Notes under the pieces: generated by a model | What the model was told of the DNA's origin: nothing | Databases searched by the model: none | What the model saw: only the letters and a program-made list of their open reading frames with translations | Shown here: positions 45,016 through 53,935 of the stretch, piece by piece | Layout: each line of letters opens with the position of its first letter | Position numbering within the stretch: the stretch's first letter is position 1 | Program-made: the position numbers and the translations under genes | Assembly (NCBI RefSeq): GCF_003952465.1 | Contig: NZ_CP034448.1 | Span: 1,984,001-2,048,000 of the forward strand | Length of the DNA: 64,000 nt | Reading direction: 5' to 3' | Source: Mesorhizobium sp. M1B.F.Ca.ET.045.04.1.1 | GTDB lineage: Bacteria; Pseudomonadota; Alphaproteobacteria; Rhizobiales; Rhizobiaceae

Positions 45016-45885
45016 TCAAAGCCCGACGAGCCGCCTGACGTCTTGCGGCGACATGCCCGCGTGCCTGAGCGCGGCGAGGCCGGTGTCCTTGAGGCTCTTC
45101 GACAATTTCCTGCCGTCCGGCCCCAGGATCAGGCGGTGGTGAAAATAGCGTGGCGGCGAGAGACCGAGCAATTCCTGGAGCAGGCGCTGCACGCCCGTGG
45201 CCGCGTAAAGATCCTGACCGCGCACGACATGGCTGACGCCCTGCAGCGCGTCGTCGACGACCACGGCGAGATGATAGCTGGTCGGGATATCGCGGCGCGC
45301 CACGATGACATCGCCCCAAGCCTGCGGCTTCGCTTCGACCGTATGCGTCGCGGTCATGGTCTCGTCAGTGAACTCGAACCACGACAAGGCGCCGGACATG
45401 CGCGCCGTTGCCGCTTCGACGTCGAGCCGCCAGGCGAAGGGTATGTTCTCGGCGATGCGTCGCTTGCGCTCTTTCATCGACAGCGCCTTGTCCAGGGATG
45501 GGTAGAGCGGCACCCCGTCGGGGTCGCGCGGCCAGTCGCGGCCACCGGTCTCGGCGATGAAGGCGCGGATCTCGCCCCGGCTCATGAAGCCGGGATAGAC
45601 CAGCTCCTCGACGATCAGCCGGTCGAGCACCGCCCTATATTCGGCAAAATGCTCGGACTGGCGCCGCACCGGCTCCTCCCAGCCGAGCCCCAGCCATTTC
45701 AGGTCGTGAAATATGCCGGCCTCGAATTCCGGCGTGCAGCGCGCGATGTCGATATCCTCGATGCGCAGCAACAGCCGCCCGCCCGCCCGCGCCGCCATCT
45801 GCTGGTTGAGCAGGGCCGAATAGGCATGGCCGAGATGCAATTCGCCATTGGGGCTCGGCGCGAAGCGGAATGTCAGGAGCGTCAT
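45016..45885 (-). CDS. gluQ: Glutamyl-Q tRNA(Asp) synthetase
   Basis: A 289-residue class I synthetase fragment. The HIGH-type signature is HLGH (17-20) in FAPSPNGELHLGHAYS, and the KMSKS-type motif is KLSKS (260-264). It has the catalytic half of GluRS but no anticodon-binding domain, which defines GluQRS. This enzyme charges queuosine at position 34 of tRNA(Asp) with glutamate. The zinc-binding cysteines of the E. coli enzyme are not seen (region VYPGFMSRGEIRAF). Confidence 0.93.
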   Translation of the reverse strand: MTLLTFRFAPSPNGELHLGHAYSALLNQQMAARAGGRLLLRIEDIDIARCTPEFEAGIFHDLKWLGLGWEEPVRRQSEHFAEYRAVLDRLIVEELVYPGFMSRGEIRAFIAETGGRDWPRDPDGVPLYPSLDKALSMKERKRRIAENIPFAWRLDVEAATARMSGALSWFEFTDETMTATHTVEAKPQAWGDVIVARRDIPTSYHLAVVVDDALQGVSHVVRGQDLYAATGVQRLLQELLGLSPPRYFHHRLILGPDGRKLSKSLKDTGLAALRHAGMSPQDVRRLVGL

Positions 45886-45976
45886 GTCTCAAGGCGCATT
45901 CGGGTTGAAAGGCGCTTCCGGCGGTTGCTAGTTAGCCATCAATAGCCATATCGCGGCCGCCTGGGGAACAAGCAAC

Positions 45977-46636
45977 GTGCAACGCATCGCCTCGCTCGAC
46001 GACATTTCGGCAGGACTCGACGCGCTCTGCCTCATCGATCCGCGGCTGGAGAAGGTGCGTGGCATGGCGGGCGAGGTGCCGCTCAGGCTGTCCGAGCCCG
46101 GGTTCGGGAGCCTCGCGTCCATCATCGTCTCGCAGCAGGTTTCTCGCGCCAGTGCGGACGCCATCTTCGGCCGGCTGACCAGGCTGGTCGATCCGCTGAC
46201 GCCGGAAGGGATTCTCTTCGCCGGCGAGGATATTTTCCGCGAGGCCGGCCTGTCGCGGCCGAAGCAGCGCGGGCTCATCGCTGTCGCCGAGGCCGTGGCT
46301 GGCGGACTCGACCTCTACCACCTCTGCTCGCTCGACGCCGGCGAGGCGATCGCGGCGATGACGGCGGTGCCCGGTATCGGCCCCTGGACGGCGGAGTGCT
46401 ATCTGCTTTTCGCCGCCGGCCATCCCGACGTCTTTCCGGCGCGGGATGTCGCGCTGCAGACGGCGGTCGGCCATGCGCTGGGCATAGACCCCCGTCCGCC
46501 GGAGAAAACGCTGATTCGACTGGCCGAATCATGGAGCCCGTGGCGAGGTGTGGCGTCGCGGCTTTTCTGGGCCTATTATCGTGAATTGAAGGGCAGGGAT
46601 GCGGCGCCCCCTGTCGAAATGGCCGAAAAAGCATGA
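45977..46636 (+). CDS. DNA-3-methyladenine glycosylase II (AlkA/HhH-GPD)
   Basis: A 219-residue enzyme from GTG 45977. It has the helix-hairpin-helix VPGIGPWTAECYLLFAAGHPDVF and the catalytic Asp157 in PARDVALQ. No 4Fe-4S cluster cysteines are present, so it is an AlkA-type base-excision enzyme for alkylated purines. The E. coli AlkA N-terminal domain is absent, as in the short family members. Divergent from gluQ. Confidence 0.92.
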   Translation: MQRIASLDDISAGLDALCLIDPRLEKVRGMAGEVPLRLSEPGFGSLASIIVSQQVSRASADAIFGRLTRLVDPLTPEGILFAGEDIFREAGLSRPKQRGLIAVAEAVAGGLDLYHLCSLDAGEAIAAMTAVPGIGPWTAECYLLFAAGHPDVFPARDVALQTAVGHALGIDPRPPEKTLIRLAESWSPWRGVASRLFWAYYRELKGRDAAPPVEMAEKA

Positions 46637-46652
46637 AAATCATGCGTTTTTG
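46631..46652 (+). terminator. Weak hairpin overlapping the glycosylase stop codon
   Basis: GCATGA, AAT region, TCATGC, then GTTTTTG. The six-pair stem includes the TGA stop codon and is flanked by A and T runs, so it may act as a small intrinsic terminator. The low stem strength limits confidence. Confidence 0.4.
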
Positions 46653-46746
46653 ACCGTTTCGTCGAACGACAATCCGCTTCACATCCCTGTCATGTCGGGC
46701 TTACAGTATCCGCGCCGTTCGGTTCTGGAATAAGGAGGCCAACGAC

Positions 46747-47304
46747 GTGACGGTTGCCGTATCTCCGGATGGGCTTCCCGCGCTGGTGCTGAATGCGGAT
46801 TACCGTCCGCTCAGCTATTACCCCTTGTCGCTCTGGTCGTGGCAGGACGCCATCAAGGCTGTCTTCCTCGACCGGGTCAATATCGTTGCCGAATACGAGC
46901 ACGCCGTCTCCTCGCCGACTTTCTCGATGAAGCTGCCGAGCGTGGTCAGCCTCAAGGCCTATGTTAAGCCGTCGCGGCATCCGGCCTTCACGCGCTTCAA
47001 CGTCTTCCTGCGCGACCGCTTCCAGTGCCAGTATTGCGGCACTCCGGACGACCTCACCTTCGACCATGTCGTCCCGCGCCATCGCGGCGGCGCGACGACC
47101 TGGGAGAATGTCGTCGCCGCCTGCTCGCCCTGCAATCTGAGGAAGGGCGGCATGATGCCGGCGCAGGCCAAGATGTGGCCGCTGCAAAAACCCTATCAGC
47201 CGACGGTTCACGACCTGCACAACAACGGCCGCCTGTTCCCGCCCAACCATCTGCACGAAAGCTGGATGGATTATCTCTACTGGGATGTTGAGCTTGAGCC
47301 GTAG
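46747..47304 (+). CDS. HNH endonuclease-like protein
   Basis: A 185-residue protein from GTG 46747 (AAGGAGG ribosome site, textbook spacing). The HNH fold is complete: zinc Cys94 and Cys97 (CQYC), metal-site DH at 106-107 in FDHVVPRHRGG, Asn in WENVVAAC, and Cys126 and Cys129 (CSPC). This small stand-alone form is conserved in alphaproteobacterial chromosomes and is not linked to a phage or restriction gene here, so a housekeeping DNA-processing role is likelier than a mobile one. Confidence 0.88.
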   Translation: MTVAVSPDGLPALVLNADYRPLSYYPLSLWSWQDAIKAVFLDRVNIVAEYEHAVSSPTFSMKLPSVVSLKAYVKPSRHPAFTRFNVFLRDRFQCQYCGTPDDLTFDHVVPRHRGGATTWENVVAACSPCNLRKGGMMPAQAKMWPLQKPYQPTVHDLHNNGRLFPPNHLHESWMDYLYWDVELEP

Positions 47305-47343
47305 CGTTCGGCACACTGACCAGCTATGCAAATTGTCGATCTT

Positions 47344-47527
47344 GGCGCTGCCCCTCATCCGGCTGCCGCCACCTTCTCCCCGTATAGTGACGGGGAGAAG
47401 GGAACTTGTCCGCGACGCCGGCACTAATTCTGCAGCGTTGATGATTGGCGAAACCATTGATGACGGCATCTTTCTCCCCGTCTCTAGACGGGGAGAAATG
47501 CCCGGCAGGGCAATGAGGGGCGGCGCC
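47344..47527. repeat. RIME-like long inverted repeat
   Basis: Outer arms GGCGCTGCCCCTCA (47344 on) and TGAGGGGCGGCGCC (ending 47527) enclose two hairpins, TTCTCCCCGTATAGTGACGGGGAGAA and TTTCTCCCCGTCTCTAGACGGGGAGAAA. The element fills the gap between the convergent HNH and dsbB genes. This is the layout of rhizobial intergenic mosaic elements. Confidence 0.75.
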
Positions 47528-47590
47528 GACGTTCCAAATCTAGCCCCAGGACGGGTGCCGTGAGCTTCGGGGGCGTTCCGGCTCAAAAAA

Positions 47591-48109
47591 TCAGTCGCGC
47601 GACAGCGCGCTGCGGAAGGCGACGGCGGCCAGGATGAGGCTCGCGATGACGTTCCAGCCGGCGAGCGAGAGGCCGAGGATGCGCAAGGCTGCCTTGTCGC
47701 AGGAGGGCGGCACGAATTTGTCGAGCGCGTCGAGCACGCCCTTGCCGCCGGTATCGACCGGGCCGGCGCCGGCGGTGCAATCGGCCGGGCCCGGCCACCA
47801 GGCCCATTCGACGCCGGAGTGGTAGACGCCGAGATAGAGGCCGTAGAGCATCAAAAGGCCGCCGATCGCCAGCAGGCCGCGCGTCGCCCAGGCCGGCGTG
47901 CGCAGCATCGAGGCGATCGCCGCCACCAGCATCAGCGGCACGCCGATGTAGTAGGGCGTGCGCTGCTCGAGGCAGAGATGGCAGGGGATGTAACCGCCTA
48001 TGTACTGGAAGGCGAGCGCGGAGCCGACGGTCGCTGCCATGGCCACGGCGAGAAACAGCGCGGCGCGCGTCCGCTGGCGTCCGGTGTCGGCAGTCATGGT
48101 CGCTGTCAT
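47591..48109 (-). CDS. dsbB: Disulfide bond formation protein B
   Basis: A 172-residue protein with four membrane helices. The first redox pair is Cys43 and Cys46 (CHLC) in the first periplasmic loop, and the second is Cys111 and Cys137 in the next, the DsbB arrangement. It reoxidises DsbA and passes electrons to quinone. Twenty-four bases after the YqaA-like gene on the same strand. Confidence 0.93.
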   Translation of the reverse strand: MTATMTADTGRQRTRAALFLAVAMAATVGSALAFQYIGGYIPCHLCLEQRTPYYIGVPLMLVAAIASMLRTPAWATRGLLAIGGLLMLYGLYLGVYHSGVEWAWWPGPADCTAGAGPVDTGGKGVLDALDKFVPPSCDKAALRILGLSLAGWNVIASLILAAVAFRSALSRD

Positions 48110-48133
48110 CGGTCCTGGTCCGTTCGCTTGGCT

Positions 48134-48724
48134 TTACCCGTGGGCGTATCTGACCGCGATATAGAGCAAAATAAGGGCAGTGGCACCGGCGCTGACGATG
48201 AGCCCCAAGCGTTTTTCGATGAACTCCCTGATCGATTCGCCGTAGCGGCGCAGCAGCCAGGCAAGCAGCAGGAAACGGGCGCCGCGCGCCACGATCGCAA
48301 GCCCGATGAACAGCAAGAGGTTGACGCCGATGACGCCGGACAGGATCGTCACCACCTTGATCGGCGGCAGATGCGCCGCGCCCGAGGTGATCAGCATCAG
48401 GATGATGAAGCCGACGCCCGACGAGGTGCGCAGCTGCTCGAACTCGTCATATTTCCCGTAGAATTCGAGGATCGGCTTGGCGACCGCCTCATAGGCGTAA
48501 TGGCCGATGAACCAGCCGGCGACGCCGCCGAGCACCGAGGCTATCGTCGCGATCAGCGCGTAGCGATACGCGCGCTCCGGCTTGGAAAGCGCCATCGGCA
48601 GGTAAAGCACGTCGGCCGGCACCAGGAAGACCGAGCTTTCGACGAAGGCGATGAAGGCCAGCCACCATTCGGCGGATTTGCGCGCCGCCAGCGACAGGGT
48701 CCAGTCGTAAAGTCCGCGAAGCAT
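48134..48724 (-). CDS. YqaA-family membrane protein (VTT/SNARE-associated)
   Basis: A 196-residue protein from ATG 48724 (AGGAGAGCCG ribosome site). It has four to five helices and the VTT-domain features FVESSVFLVPADVLYLPMAL, then GGVAGWFIGHYAYE. YqaA/DedA relatives handle lipid scrambling or envelope integrity. Its position ahead of dsbB in one transcript is a common alphaproteobacterial arrangement. The longer frame reaching 49117 crosses the tRNA gene and is not real. Confidence 0.87.
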   Translation of the reverse strand: MLRGLYDWTLSLAARKSAEWWLAFIAFVESSVFLVPADVLYLPMALSKPERAYRYALIATIASVLGGVAGWFIGHYAYEAVAKPILEFYGKYDEFEQLRTSSGVGFIILMLITSGAAHLPPIKVVTILSGVIGVNLLLFIGLAIVARGARFLLLAWLLRRYGESIREFIEKRLGLIVSAGATALILLYIAVRYAHG

Positions 48725-48942
48725 CGGCTCTCCTGATTTGGTTCCGAATGGCGGAGCGGTTTTCGGCCACCGGCATGCACGAAGCAAGGACCCAAAGCGC
48801 CGCAGTGAATGCTTTTGGCCCGGCCACCCGACCCGCAGTCTGTCTAGAAAGAATTTCCGCGCCGCACAATGGCGGCGCCGTCTAGCAACCGAAAGGGACG
48901 GTTTGGCCGCGGTTGGCGCTGGTGAATTCGGCAACAGGCCAG

Positions 48943-48970
48943 TTGACGAAAGGCCCTCCGCCCGTATAGT
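48943..48970 (+). promoter_or_regulatory. Sigma-70 promoter of the tRNA-Leu gene
   Basis: TTGACG (48943-48948), 16-base spacer, TATAGT (48965-48970). Transcription would begin near 48977, about 22 bases before the mature tRNA. The remaining 200 bases back to the YqaA start show no gene. Confidence 0.7.
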
Positions 48971-48998
48971 CCGCGCCCATCCAGGCCGCCCGGCCTGA

Positions 48999-49083
48999 GC
49001 CCCTATGGCGGAATTGGTAGACGCGCTCGACTCAAAATCGAGTTCCGCAAGGAGTGCTGGTTCGATCCCGGCTAGGGGCACCA
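48999..49083 (+). tRNA. tRNA-Leu (anticodon CAA)
   Basis: Acceptor GCCCCTA pairs with TAGGGGC, followed by an encoded A-CCA (49080-49083). D-arm AATTGGTAGAC, anticodon stem CTCGA/TCGAG with loop CTCAAAA, hence anticodon CAA reading UUG. A long variable arm (TTCCGCAAGGAGT region) and a T-arm with TTCGATC mark a class II leucine tRNA. Confidence 0.95.
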
Positions 49084-49127
49084 TCCTTCGCTCTGCGAGC
49101 TTCGGATGGCAGGCCACCTGAAAAGTC

Positions 49128-50288
49128 CTACCGCATATTCCCCGTATGGCCCTGCGAATACCGCCCCGGCTGCGGCCATACCGTCAGCCCATGCGGTTCC
49201 ACGCCGACGCGGATCTTCGTCACCGCGCCGCTCGTCGTGTCGATCATATAAACCTCGCTGTCGAAGCGGCCGGAGAGCCATAGCTGCTTGCCGTCGGCGC
49301 TGACATTGCCCATGTCGGGGCTGCCGCCGTCAGGGATCGGCCATTGGGCGACGACCGAGCGGGTGGCGAAGTCGATCACGGTCACGCTGCCCGGACCGTC
49401 GGCGCGGCCCTGCTCCATCTTGTGCGAGCCGCGGTTCGAGACGTAGAGCCGCTTGCCGTCGCGGCTGACGACGAAGCCGTGCGCGCCTATTCCCGTCGGA
49501 ATGAAGCCGATCTCCTTGAAGCTGTCGCCGTCGACGAGAAACACGCCGTCATTCATCATGTCGGCGACGTAGAAGACCTTGCCGTCGGGCGAGAGGCGGA
49601 TGTCCTGCGGCATGCCCATCTTCGACAGGTCGAGATGGCCGAGCACCTTCCGGTTCTTCAGGTCGATCTTGGCCAGGCCGCCGTCGCCATATTCGCAGGT
49701 GAAGATGGCGTAGGAATTGTCGGCTGAGAAATCGGCATGGTTGATGCCGGGGCAATCGGGGGTCGGGATGATCGATTTCAGCGCCATGGTCTGCGGATCG
49801 CGCAGGTCGAGCTGCTTCAGCGCCTCGTCGACGATGACGGCGGCGCTGCCGTCCGGCATGAAGTACATGTTGTAGGGGTCGTCGACCGGCACCTGCTTGC
49901 CGGGCTTGGCGGTCGTCGGGTCGATCGGCGTCAGGCTGCCGTTCTTGCCGGTGCCGTTGTTGGCGACCCAGAGCGTCTTCAGGTCCCAGGAAGGAACGAC
50001 GTGCTGCGGCTTGCTGCCGACCGGAAACCTGTCGACTTCCTTCAACGTCGCCGGGTCGATCACGGAAACGCTGTTCGAGGAGCGGTTCGGCACATAGACG
50101 CGCGCCAGTGCGCCGGCCGTGGCGGGGCTCACATCGGCGGCGGTGGTGTGGCTGTAGATGTTGACGGGCGGCGGCGGAGGTTCGCTGCAATCCTCGGGGC
50201 AGGAATCGGCGAGGGCGCGGGCCGGAAGCACGGCGAAGAGGACAAGCGGCGCACAAAGGCGGGCGAAGCGCAGGAAGGTTTCGATCAT
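49128..50288 (-). CDS. Secreted YncE-like beta-propeller protein
   Basis: A 386-residue protein from ATG 50288 with a signal peptide (cleaved near ALA-DSCPEDC), a short Pro-rich linker, then about seven YVTN/40-residue beta-propeller repeats (for example VYVPNRSSNSVSVIDPATLKEVDRFPVG and LYVSNRG..GSVTVIDFATRSVVAQWP). Such proteins are periplasmic scaffolds or binding proteins; no heme or catalytic motif is visible. A Cys pair (DCPG and FTCEYG) is present. It is downstream of the FemAB-like gene and flippase on the same strand. Confidence 0.82.
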   Translation of the reverse strand: MIETFLRFARLCAPLVLFAVLPARALADSCPEDCSEPPPPPVNIYSHTTAADVSPATAGALARVYVPNRSSNSVSVIDPATLKEVDRFPVGSKPQHVVPSWDLKTLWVANNGTGKNGSLTPIDPTTAKPGKQVPVDDPYNMYFMPDGSAAVIVDEALKQLDLRDPQTMALKSIIPTPDCPGINHADFSADNSYAIFTCEYGDGGLAKIDLKNRKVLGHLDLSKMGMPQDIRLSPDGKVFYVADMMNDGVFLVDGDSFKEIGFIPTGIGAHGFVVSRDGKRLYVSNRGSHKMEQGRADGPGSVTVIDFATRSVVAQWPIPDGGSPDMGNVSADGKQLWLSGRFDSEVYMIDTTSGAVTKIRVGVEPHGLTVWPQPGRYSQGHTGNMR

Positions 50289-50360
50289 TGGGAAATGCTT
50301 TGTGGTGAAGGCCGGCCGGATCCGGCCGCCGGATGCCATACGCGGTAATCCGCTCTCCAT

Positions 50361-51641
50361 CTAGCGCCTTTTCAACAGGCTCCGCATGCGGTTGCGCAGG
50401 ATGCGCGCCATGTTGCGGGTCTCGCGGTAGAGGTGGAGCTGCGAGGCCGCCTGGCGGGCAAGCCGGTCGGCGTCGGGCGTGAGGCCCACGACCAGCGTGC
50501 CCGTCGGCTTGCGCTCCGTCCACAGCCGGCTCATCACCGGATGGTCGGGCACCGCGCAGGAATCGGTCATGACGATGTTGGGATCGTCGAGATGCTGCTT
50601 CGTCACCTCGATCATCAGCAGCGTGCCCGGCGAATAGGCGGAGAGCGTCTCGTCGTAGGCCGTCTTCCAGGTGTAGGCCATGCCCGCCTCGACGAAGACG
50701 ACGAGACAGGCAATGGTGCGGCCATCGAGCTTCAGCGAATGGATGCGACACATGTCGTGCTCGGCGAGCCTGTGCACGGCCTCGCGGGCGAAGGCGGCGC
50801 GGTAGCGGTCAATCGCCATGGCCGTGCGCTCGCGCCCCTTCCAGCCGGCGGCCTCCAGCGTCAGGAAGCTCTCGATGGCGTGGCGGATCTCGTCGGGCCC
50901 GCGCGCCACGACATGCTCGAGCCTGCCGAGGTCGGCAAGCCGCCGCTTCAGCCGGCGAAACTCGCGATAGTGGTGCGCGCGCAGCGATGCCTTGAGGTAG
51001 TCGTCGCCGTCGGCGTCGCTTTCCAGCACCGGGCGCTCGACCTTGCCGGTGACGACCAGGGTCAGGCCGCGGCTGTCGGCAAAGGAGGTGAGCAGGCTCG
51101 CCACCGGGCCGTCCAGCTTCATGTCGGGCAGCACGAACACTTTCGGCAATTTGAGATGCGGCCTCCCCAGCATCGAGAAGAAATCCTCGATGACGCCGAC
51201 CGGATCGTCGCGGTCGACCAGCGGCGTGCCGAGCGGGCCGAACGGGCTCGACCATGTGCGCATGACCGGGACGCCGAGCGGGATCGCCGGGCGCTCGACC
51301 GAGAACGGCACCAGGAGCCGCAGCCGGTTGCGGTATTCGTCGCCGTCGCGGATCACGGCCAGCCGCACCTCGCGGTCCTCGAGCCTCGGCATGGCGGGCG
51401 CCACGAAGCGCGGGTTGAAGAACACGTTGGGCTCGATCGTGCGGGCGCTCAGATAGTCGAGCTCCTCGACGAGGTCGAAACCGGCGGATGCCGGATAGAT
51501 CGCGAGCTTGCGCTCCGGCCGGTTGTTGGCGAACAGCTCGATATGGGCGGGATCGGCCTCCCTGGCGAGGCCGGCAAGGCCCGACACCATGGCGCCGGCC
51601 GTACCGCCGCTGGTCTCCTCGAGCAACGGAACGGCGGCCAT
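50361..51641 (-). CDS. FemAB/GNAT-like protein (CelD type)
   Basis: A 426-residue cytoplasmic protein. The C-terminal half carries a GNAT/FemAB-type domain (about 230-380): YREFRRLKRRLADLG, ESFLTLEAAGWKGRERTAM, IHSLKLDGRTIACLVVF and YSPGTLLMIEVTKQHLDDP. This matches the acyltransferase proteins named CelD or BcsL in exopolysaccharide clusters. It overlaps the flippase stop codon (TGATG), so the two are coupled, and a role in modifying a surface polysaccharide or its lipid carrier is likely. Confidence 0.75.
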   Translation of the reverse strand: MAAVPLLEETSGGTAGAMVSGLAGLAREADPAHIELFANNRPERKLAIYPASAGFDLVEELDYLSARTIEPNVFFNPRFVAPAMPRLEDREVRLAVIRDGDEYRNRLRLLVPFSVERPAIPLGVPVMRTWSSPFGPLGTPLVDRDDPVGVIEDFFSMLGRPHLKLPKVFVLPDMKLDGPVASLLTSFADSRGLTLVVTGKVERPVLESDADGDDYLKASLRAHHYREFRRLKRRLADLGRLEHVVARGPDEIRHAIESFLTLEAAGWKGRERTAMAIDRYRAAFAREAVHRLAEHDMCRIHSLKLDGRTIACLVVFVEAGMAYTWKTAYDETLSAYSPGTLLMIEVTKQHLDDPNIVMTDSCAVPDHPVMSRLWTERKPTGTLVVGLTPDADRLARQAASQLHLYRETRNMARILRNRMRSLLKRR

Positions 51642-53044
51642 CAGGCGACTTCCTTCTTTGCAGGCACGAAAATCGCCATCACGATGCCGAGCTTGCGCCA
51701 GACGGTGAAGGACAGCGCAGCGGCCTCGAAAACCATCGCCAGGCTTGTGGCGATCGCCGCGCCCCAGAGACCGAAGAGCGGGATCAGGACCACGTTGAGA
51801 CCGATGTTCAGGGCAAGCGTCATGGCATAGACGGCGGCGCAGATGTTCTGGTTGCCGCTCATGGTGAGCAGGCTTTCGCAGGGGCCGACGGCGCCGCGCG
51901 CGACGACGCCGAGAACCAGCAGGAAGAGCAGCGGATAGCCGGCGCTGAATTCCGGACCGAACAGCACCAGCATCGGCTCGCCAAGCGCCAGCACCAGCAG
52001 CGCCATCAAAAGCGAGGGCCAGAAGGTCCAGGAGACGGTCTCGCGGGCGAAGGCGGCGAGCCTTTCCGGCTCGCCATGGGTGAACTGCGCATAGCGCTGG
52101 GCAACGCCCGCCTTGACGGCGAAATAGACGAAATGCACCAGCGCCAGCGTCTTCACCGTAGCGAAATAGACGGCAACGTCATTGGGGTCGAGATAGGCGC
52201 CGACCATCAGCACGTCGGCATTGGTGAGCAGGAAGAAGAAACTCTCGACCAGGAAGATCGGCAGCGAGACGAGGAACCACTGGCCGAAATGCACGGCCAT
52301 CGGTCCGGCCGGAATTTTCTTGTCCATGCGCGAGGTGACGCCCACCAGCTGGCCGAGCGTCGTGACATAGGTGGCGGCAATGGATGCAAAGATCGCGGTC
52401 TTGGCATCGGGCAGGTAGTGCATGGCGAGCATTGCCGCCATGAACACCAGGATCAGCACCGGACGCACCAGGTAGGTCGGCGACAGCGCGAACAGCGCCC
52501 ATGAATTGGCGCGGGCCAGGCCCTGCAGGAGATCGCCCATCGCGATCATCGGCAGGCAGATGACACCGAGGATGAAGGGAACGACGTAGTAGCTCTCGAT
52601 CCAGGGTGAGGCGAGCCAGACGCCGAGCGCGCCTAGCCCTGCGATCACCGTCGAGGCAATAAGCACGAACAGCCGGCTCGCGAGCACGATGCCGCGCAGC
52701 TCGGCGAGCATGCCGCGCTCGCGATATTCTGGAATGAAGCGGATGACCGAGGTGTGGAAGCCGAGGCAGGCGAGATTGCCGACGATCACCATCGTCACCC
52801 AGACCAGCACGAAGATGCCGTATTCGAACGAGCCCATCCAACGCGCCATCAGCACCTGGCTGATGAAGGCGATAACGGCGCTGACGATGCGGATGGAGAA
52901 GGCGATCAGCGACATGCGGCCGGCTTCGCCGCGCTCGTCGGCGGTGAACAGCACGGCGTCGATGCGGCCAAGCAGCGGCCGCATGCGCAGCGCCCAGCGC
53001 TGCGGCAGGAACCGCCCGGCAGTCGTCGCCGCGGAAAAGCGCAC
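51641..53044 (-). CDS. Wzx-type polysaccharide flippase
   Basis: A 467-residue membrane protein with about twelve helices (first at 50-70, ISQVLMARWMGSFEYGIFVLVWV), the MOP/MATE superfamily form used to flip lipid-linked oligosaccharides. Start GTG 53044 has GGAGAG nine bases upstream; ATG 52984 is an alternative. It forms an operon with the FemAB-like gene. No glycosyltransferase or polymerase is nearby, so the pathway it serves must be encoded elsewhere. Confidence 0.87.
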   Translation of the reverse strand: MRFSAATTAGRFLPQRWALRMRPLLGRIDAVLFTADERGEAGRMSLIAFSIRIVSAVIAFISQVLMARWMGSFEYGIFVLVWVTMVIVGNLACLGFHTSVIRFIPEYRERGMLAELRGIVLASRLFVLIASTVIAGLGALGVWLASPWIESYYVVPFILGVICLPMIAMGDLLQGLARANSWALFALSPTYLVRPVLILVFMAAMLAMHYLPDAKTAIFASIAATYVTTLGQLVGVTSRMDKKIPAGPMAVHFGQWFLVSLPIFLVESFFFLLTNADVLMVGAYLDPNDVAVYFATVKTLALVHFVYFAVKAGVAQRYAQFTHGEPERLAAFARETVSWTFWPSLLMALLVLALGEPMLVLFGPEFSAGYPLLFLLVLGVVARGAVGPCESLLTMSGNQNICAAVYAMTLALNIGLNVVLIPLFGLWGAAIATSLAMVFEAAALSFTVWRKLGIVMAIFVPAKKEVA

Positions 53045-53133
53045 CCCGAATACTCTCCGTTTTCCGCCTCTTTTTCAGCGGCCGGGTGTATTCGAAACAC
53101 ATTAAGAAACGGTTGGGTGGGAGCGCGGCGTCC

Positions 53134-53315
53134 TCCTTCTCCCCTTGCGGGAGAAGGTGTCGCTGAAGGCGACGGATGAGGGATGTTGGAAGGATCGCTG
53201 CTTTGCAGGCACAGGCGCTTGAGATCCTCAAATCTTGTGCGCCGTGCTCCCTCCAACACCCCTCATCCGTCTCGGCGCTGCGCGCCGATCCACCTTCTCC
53301 CACAAGGGGAGAAGG
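53134..53315. repeat. RIME-like inverted repeat between the flippase and the secreted protein
   Basis: Arms CCTTCTCCCC...GGGAGAAGG and CGGATGAGGG..TGTTGGA on the left pair with TCCAACA.CCCCTCATCCG and CACCTTCTCCC..GGGGAGAAGG on the right. Each end is itself a hairpin. It fills the 286-base gap upstream of the flippase, which holds no gene. Confidence 0.75.
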
Positions 53316-53330
53316 GAAATGGCGTCTGCC

Positions 53331-53834
53331 TTACATCCCCTTCATCGCGTCGCAGGACACGTTCGGGTTCATGTCGGCGAAGGCGCCGGTCGGGTTCTGC
53401 TTCCAGGCCCATACATGCAGCTCGTAGAACGGGCCGAGGCCGTAGCGGTTGGGCGCGGTGTTGAAGTTGAACAGATGGCCTTCGAGCGAGGCCGGCCCCT
53501 TCGAGGTGATGTACTCGACGGCCACCAGCTTCAGCGTGCCGTCGGCCATTGGTTCGTACATCACCGCCTCGGGCTTGGCGACGTCGACGGCGTCATCCTT
53601 CAGATAGTCGGCATTGACGTAGTGGATGCCCATGGCGCCGCCGGTGAGGCCGCTGGCACAAGGGATCGGCGCATAGCCTTCGGCTTTCGCCACCGCGACA
53701 TCCTCGAAGCGGCTGTCGGCCGCCAGCACCTTTTCGGCGAGCGGATTGACGGTTTCGGCCCTGACGGCGCCGGTTGTGAGGATGGCCAGGACCGACGCGG
53801 CGACCAGGCACCTATTACAATTGTGAATGCTCAT
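53331..53834 (-). CDS. Secreted protein of unknown function
   Basis: A 167-residue protein from ATG 53834 (TTGGAGAGAAAA ribosome site) with a signal peptide cut near AVRA-ETV. The mature part contains CASGLTGGAMGIHYVN, VMYEPMADGTLKLVAVEYI, a Trp-rich stretch ELHVWAWKQNPTGAFADMNP and a final Cys (VSCDAM), which could pair with the first. I do not recognise a named family, though the segments look well conserved in style. It stands alone between repeats. Confidence 0.65.
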   Translation of the reverse strand: MSIHNCNRCLVAASVLAILTTGAVRAETVNPLAEKVLAADSRFEDVAVAKAEGYAPIPCASGLTGGAMGIHYVNADYLKDDAVDVAKPEAVMYEPMADGTLKLVAVEYITSKGPASLEGHLFNFNTAPNRYGLGPFYELHVWAWKQNPTGAFADMNPNVSCDAMKGM

Positions 53835-53935
53835 TTTTCTCTCCAATTCAGTTGAGGCGCGCAAGGCAGAACCGGCCCTGTTGAGGGTCGGCCCTGGAAT
53901 GCCTGCGACGCCTGTAATTGCTGGCGGAACCGCCT

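Noticed and set aside
46747..47304. HNH gene as part of a mobile or restriction element
   Set aside because: No methyltransferase, phage or transposon gene is adjacent; the stand-alone form with housekeeping neighbours does not support it.
48731..49117. N-terminal extension of the YqaA-like frame
   Set aside because: It would cross the tRNA-Leu gene in antisense; ATG 48724 has a strong ribosome site and a family-like N-terminus.
53176..53464. Small plus-strand frames between the flippase and the secreted protein
   Set aside because: They lie over the RIME-like inverted repeat and the antisense of the secreted protein, and have no coding character.
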